This document shows, piece after piece, positions 6,215-7,205 of a stretch of 7,205 nt of DNA (position 1 is the stretch's first letter; every line of letters starts with the position of its first letter). Under the pieces are notes generated by a model. That model ran no database searches. It saw only the letters and a list, made by a program, of their open reading frames with translations, and was not told where the DNA came from. The stretch spans positions 1-7,205 of the forward strand of contig JADFNQ010000063.1 in the NCBI GenBank assembly GCA_022563285.1. The letters are read 5' to 3'. The translations under genes and the position numbers were made by a program. Origin of the DNA: Chloroflexota bacterium (GTDB taxonomy: Bacteria > Chloroflexota > Dehalococcoidia > SM23-28-2 > RBG-16-64-32).

Positions 6215-6580
6215 ATGCATCGCCGCGACTTCGAACGCCTGGTTGTCAAAGCCCTGGAAGACCTACCCGACCAGTTCCGCAACGCCCTGGAGAACCTCGA
6301 TATACAGGTGCGCTGGCGCCCCACCCCAGCCGAGCTGCGACGCGCCGGCGTGCGCCGCGGCTCCCTGTTCGGCGTCTACGTGGGAGTGCCCCTGCCCAAG
6401 AGGGGGCACCACTACTCAATGGCCCTACCCGACACGATCGTCGTCTACCAGCACACTCACGAGCGGCACTGCCGAAGTGAAGCCGAGATCACGGAGCAGG
6501 TACGCCAGACCGTCCTGCACGAGATCGGCCACTATCTAGGCATCGACGAAGACCGGCTGCACGAGCTGGGCATCGGCTAA
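6215..6580 (+). CDS. Minimal zincin-like metallopeptidase (Zincin_1/DUF1025 family)
   Basis: This is a 121-residue protein of the small cytoplasmic zincin family, typically 110-130 residues, widespread in Actinomycetota, Chloroflexota and Thermus. Seen: an N-terminal helix RDFERLVVKALEDLP (4-18), the usual family opening; a basic, variable middle; a strand SMALPDTIVVYQ (68-79); and near the C-terminus HEIGHYLGIDEDRLHELG (102-119). H102 and H106 of HExxH should bind zinc and E103 should act as the general base. The third ligand is probably an acidic residue just after (D111 or E112), which is my inference. There is no signal peptide. Physiological substrates of this family are not established to my knowledge, and peptidase activity is assumed from the fold. 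The ATG lacks a Shine-Dalgarno and lies 3 bases after the small ORF stop, suggesting coupled translation. The TAA at 6578-6580 abuts the ribosome binding site of the next gene. Confidence 0.88.
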   Translation: MHRRDFERLVVKALEDLPDQFRNALENLDIQVRWRPTPAELRRAGVRRGSLFGVYVGVPLPKRGHHYSMALPDTIVVYQHTHERHCRSEAEITEQVRQTVLHEIGHYLGIDEDRLHELGIG

Positions 6581-6586
6581 AGGAGG
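6581..6586 (+). promoter_or_regulatory. Strong Shine-Dalgarno for the four-helix membrane protein
   Basis: AGGAGG, within TAAAGGAGG that includes the zincin stop codon, stands 6 bases before the ATG at 6593. It fixes that start and is the best ribosome binding site in the window. Confidence 0.85.
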
Positions 6587-6592
6587 CTCCTT

Positions 6593-7108
6593 ATGGAACA
6601 GACCCCCCCGGTTACGCAGCCCGAGGTTGCGCAACCGCAGCCGCCGGGCGAGAATCGCTTCTTGACCACGCTGCGTCAGCCCCGCGTCCTCCTCATCCTC
6701 CTGGCCGTGTGGGCCATCATCGGCGCCCTGACGGAGTTCTTCACCTCCAGCGGCCTGTTCGTCGACCTCCACGACCGCGAGCTGGACGGGGCGCTGGGCG
6801 GCCGCGCCCTGAGCTGGGAGGCGATCCCCCTGGCGGTGCTGTACCTGTACTGCTCCCGAGACCCGGTGCGCTATCAGCGGGTGTTCTGGCTCGCCCTCAT
6901 CGAGCAGGCGGCGGCCATCGCGGCCAACGTCTACCACTGGGGCGCGGGCGACTTCAGCTTCGAGAGCGTGTTCATCCCCATCGTGGTGGCCACGGCGCTG
7001 GGCCTGCTGGTGTTCCTGCACCTGTTCCAGCCCAGGGAGCCGGAGGAAGTGACCGCACCGCCAAGCCCCAGCAGTGGTATAGGGCCAGCTGCGAGCGAAT
7101 CCTTGTAG
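6593..7108 (+). CDS. Hypothetical membrane protein with about four transmembrane helices
   Basis: I do not recognise a family. The 171-residue protein has a proline/glutamine-rich N-terminal tail (1-28), then probable helices at about 31-50 (VLLILLAVWAIIGALTEFF), 74-88 (a short one ending LYLYC), 97-116 (RVFWLALIEQAAAIAANVYH) and 125-146 (VFIPIVVATALGLLVFLHLF), and a proline/serine-rich acidic C-terminal tail. A hydrophilic, acidic loop (about 54-72) joins helices 1 and 2. Polar residues E105, Q106 and H115-W116 in or near the third helix are the likeliest functional positions. There is no signal peptide cleavage site. The start is certain from the AGGAGG 6 bases upstream, and the gene is probably co-transcribed with the zincin 12 bases before it. 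Functional linkage to the zincin is suggested only by that adjacency. Confidence 0.8.
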   Translation: MEQTPPVTQPEVAQPQPPGENRFLTTLRQPRVLLILLAVWAIIGALTEFFTSSGLFVDLHDRELDGALGGRALSWEAIPLAVLYLYCSRDPVRYQRVFWLALIEQAAAIAANVYHWGAGDFSFESVFIPIVVATALGLLVFLHLFQPREPEEVTAPPSPSSGIGPAASESL

Positions 7109-7112
7109 CGGC

Positions 7113-7198
7113 GGCCTTCAGGCCTCCACCCCCTCCCTGGCAACCCGAAGCCTGCCCGCCTCTGGCCGGGTCGCCGTACGGGGCTATGGCCCTACGGC
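7113..7198 (+). terminator. Hairpin cluster after the membrane-protein gene
   Basis: The 97 bases after the last stop codon hold no gene. Three inverted repeats are visible: GGCCT/AGGCC at 7113-7124; CCCGCC paired with GG-C-CGGG at 7155-7170; and a longer one at 7173-7198, in which GCCGTA pairs with TACGGC and GGGC with GCCC around a TATG loop, with a 2-base CG bulge. No T-run follows in the visible bases. They could end the operon's transcript, or the last could be a dispersed repeat unit cut short by the window edge. Confidence 0.35.
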
Positions 7199-7205
7199 TG
7201 CCGCA

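Overview
The window is GC-rich bacterial chromosome with dense gene packing and strongly GC-biased third codon positions. It carries no mobile element, CRISPR array, rRNA or tRNA that I can see. The gene set is an acyl-CoA dehydrogenase, a lipoprotein-type class B penicillin-binding protein with a MecA-like N-terminal domain, and a minimal HExxH zincin. That set would fit a high-GC lineage such as Chloroflexota or Actinomycetota. This placement is inference from gene content and composition only, and is held loosely.

Layout. (1) Positions 2-1039, plus strand: the C-terminal nine tenths of an acyl-CoA dehydrogenase, cut by the window edge. (2) Positions 1026-3644, minus strand: a two-gene transport operon with the cation/proton antiporter first and a DHA3-type MFS exporter second, 9 bases apart. 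Its 3' end overlaps the dehydrogenase's 3' end by 14 bases. (3) Positions 3645-3779: a compact divergent promoter region. (4) Positions 3780-5918, plus strand: the penicillin-binding protein, a D,D-transpeptidase lipoprotein. (5) Positions 5919-6094: an intergenic stretch with weak hairpins, then an extended -10 promoter, a perfect 10-bp palindrome and an inverted repeat that covers a ribosome binding site. (6) Positions 6095-7108, plus strand: a likely three-gene operon of a 38-residue small ORF, a 121-residue minimal zincin metallopeptidase and a 171-residue four-helix membrane protein of unknown role. (7) Positions 7109-7205: non-coding sequence with hairpins.

How the parts work together. 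The antiporter and MFS exporter are probably co-transcribed and serve ion homeostasis and efflux. The PBP cross-links peptidoglycan on the outer face of the membrane. The zincin group has no assigned pathway. Most of the window is ordinary housekeeping and transport. The least explained part is 6050-6600, where a regulatory-looking leader and an unrecognised small ORF precede a zincin gene that has no Shine-Dalgarno of its own. I see no clear case for a wholly new system; that small-ORF/zincin/membrane-protein unit is the best candidate for a closer look.
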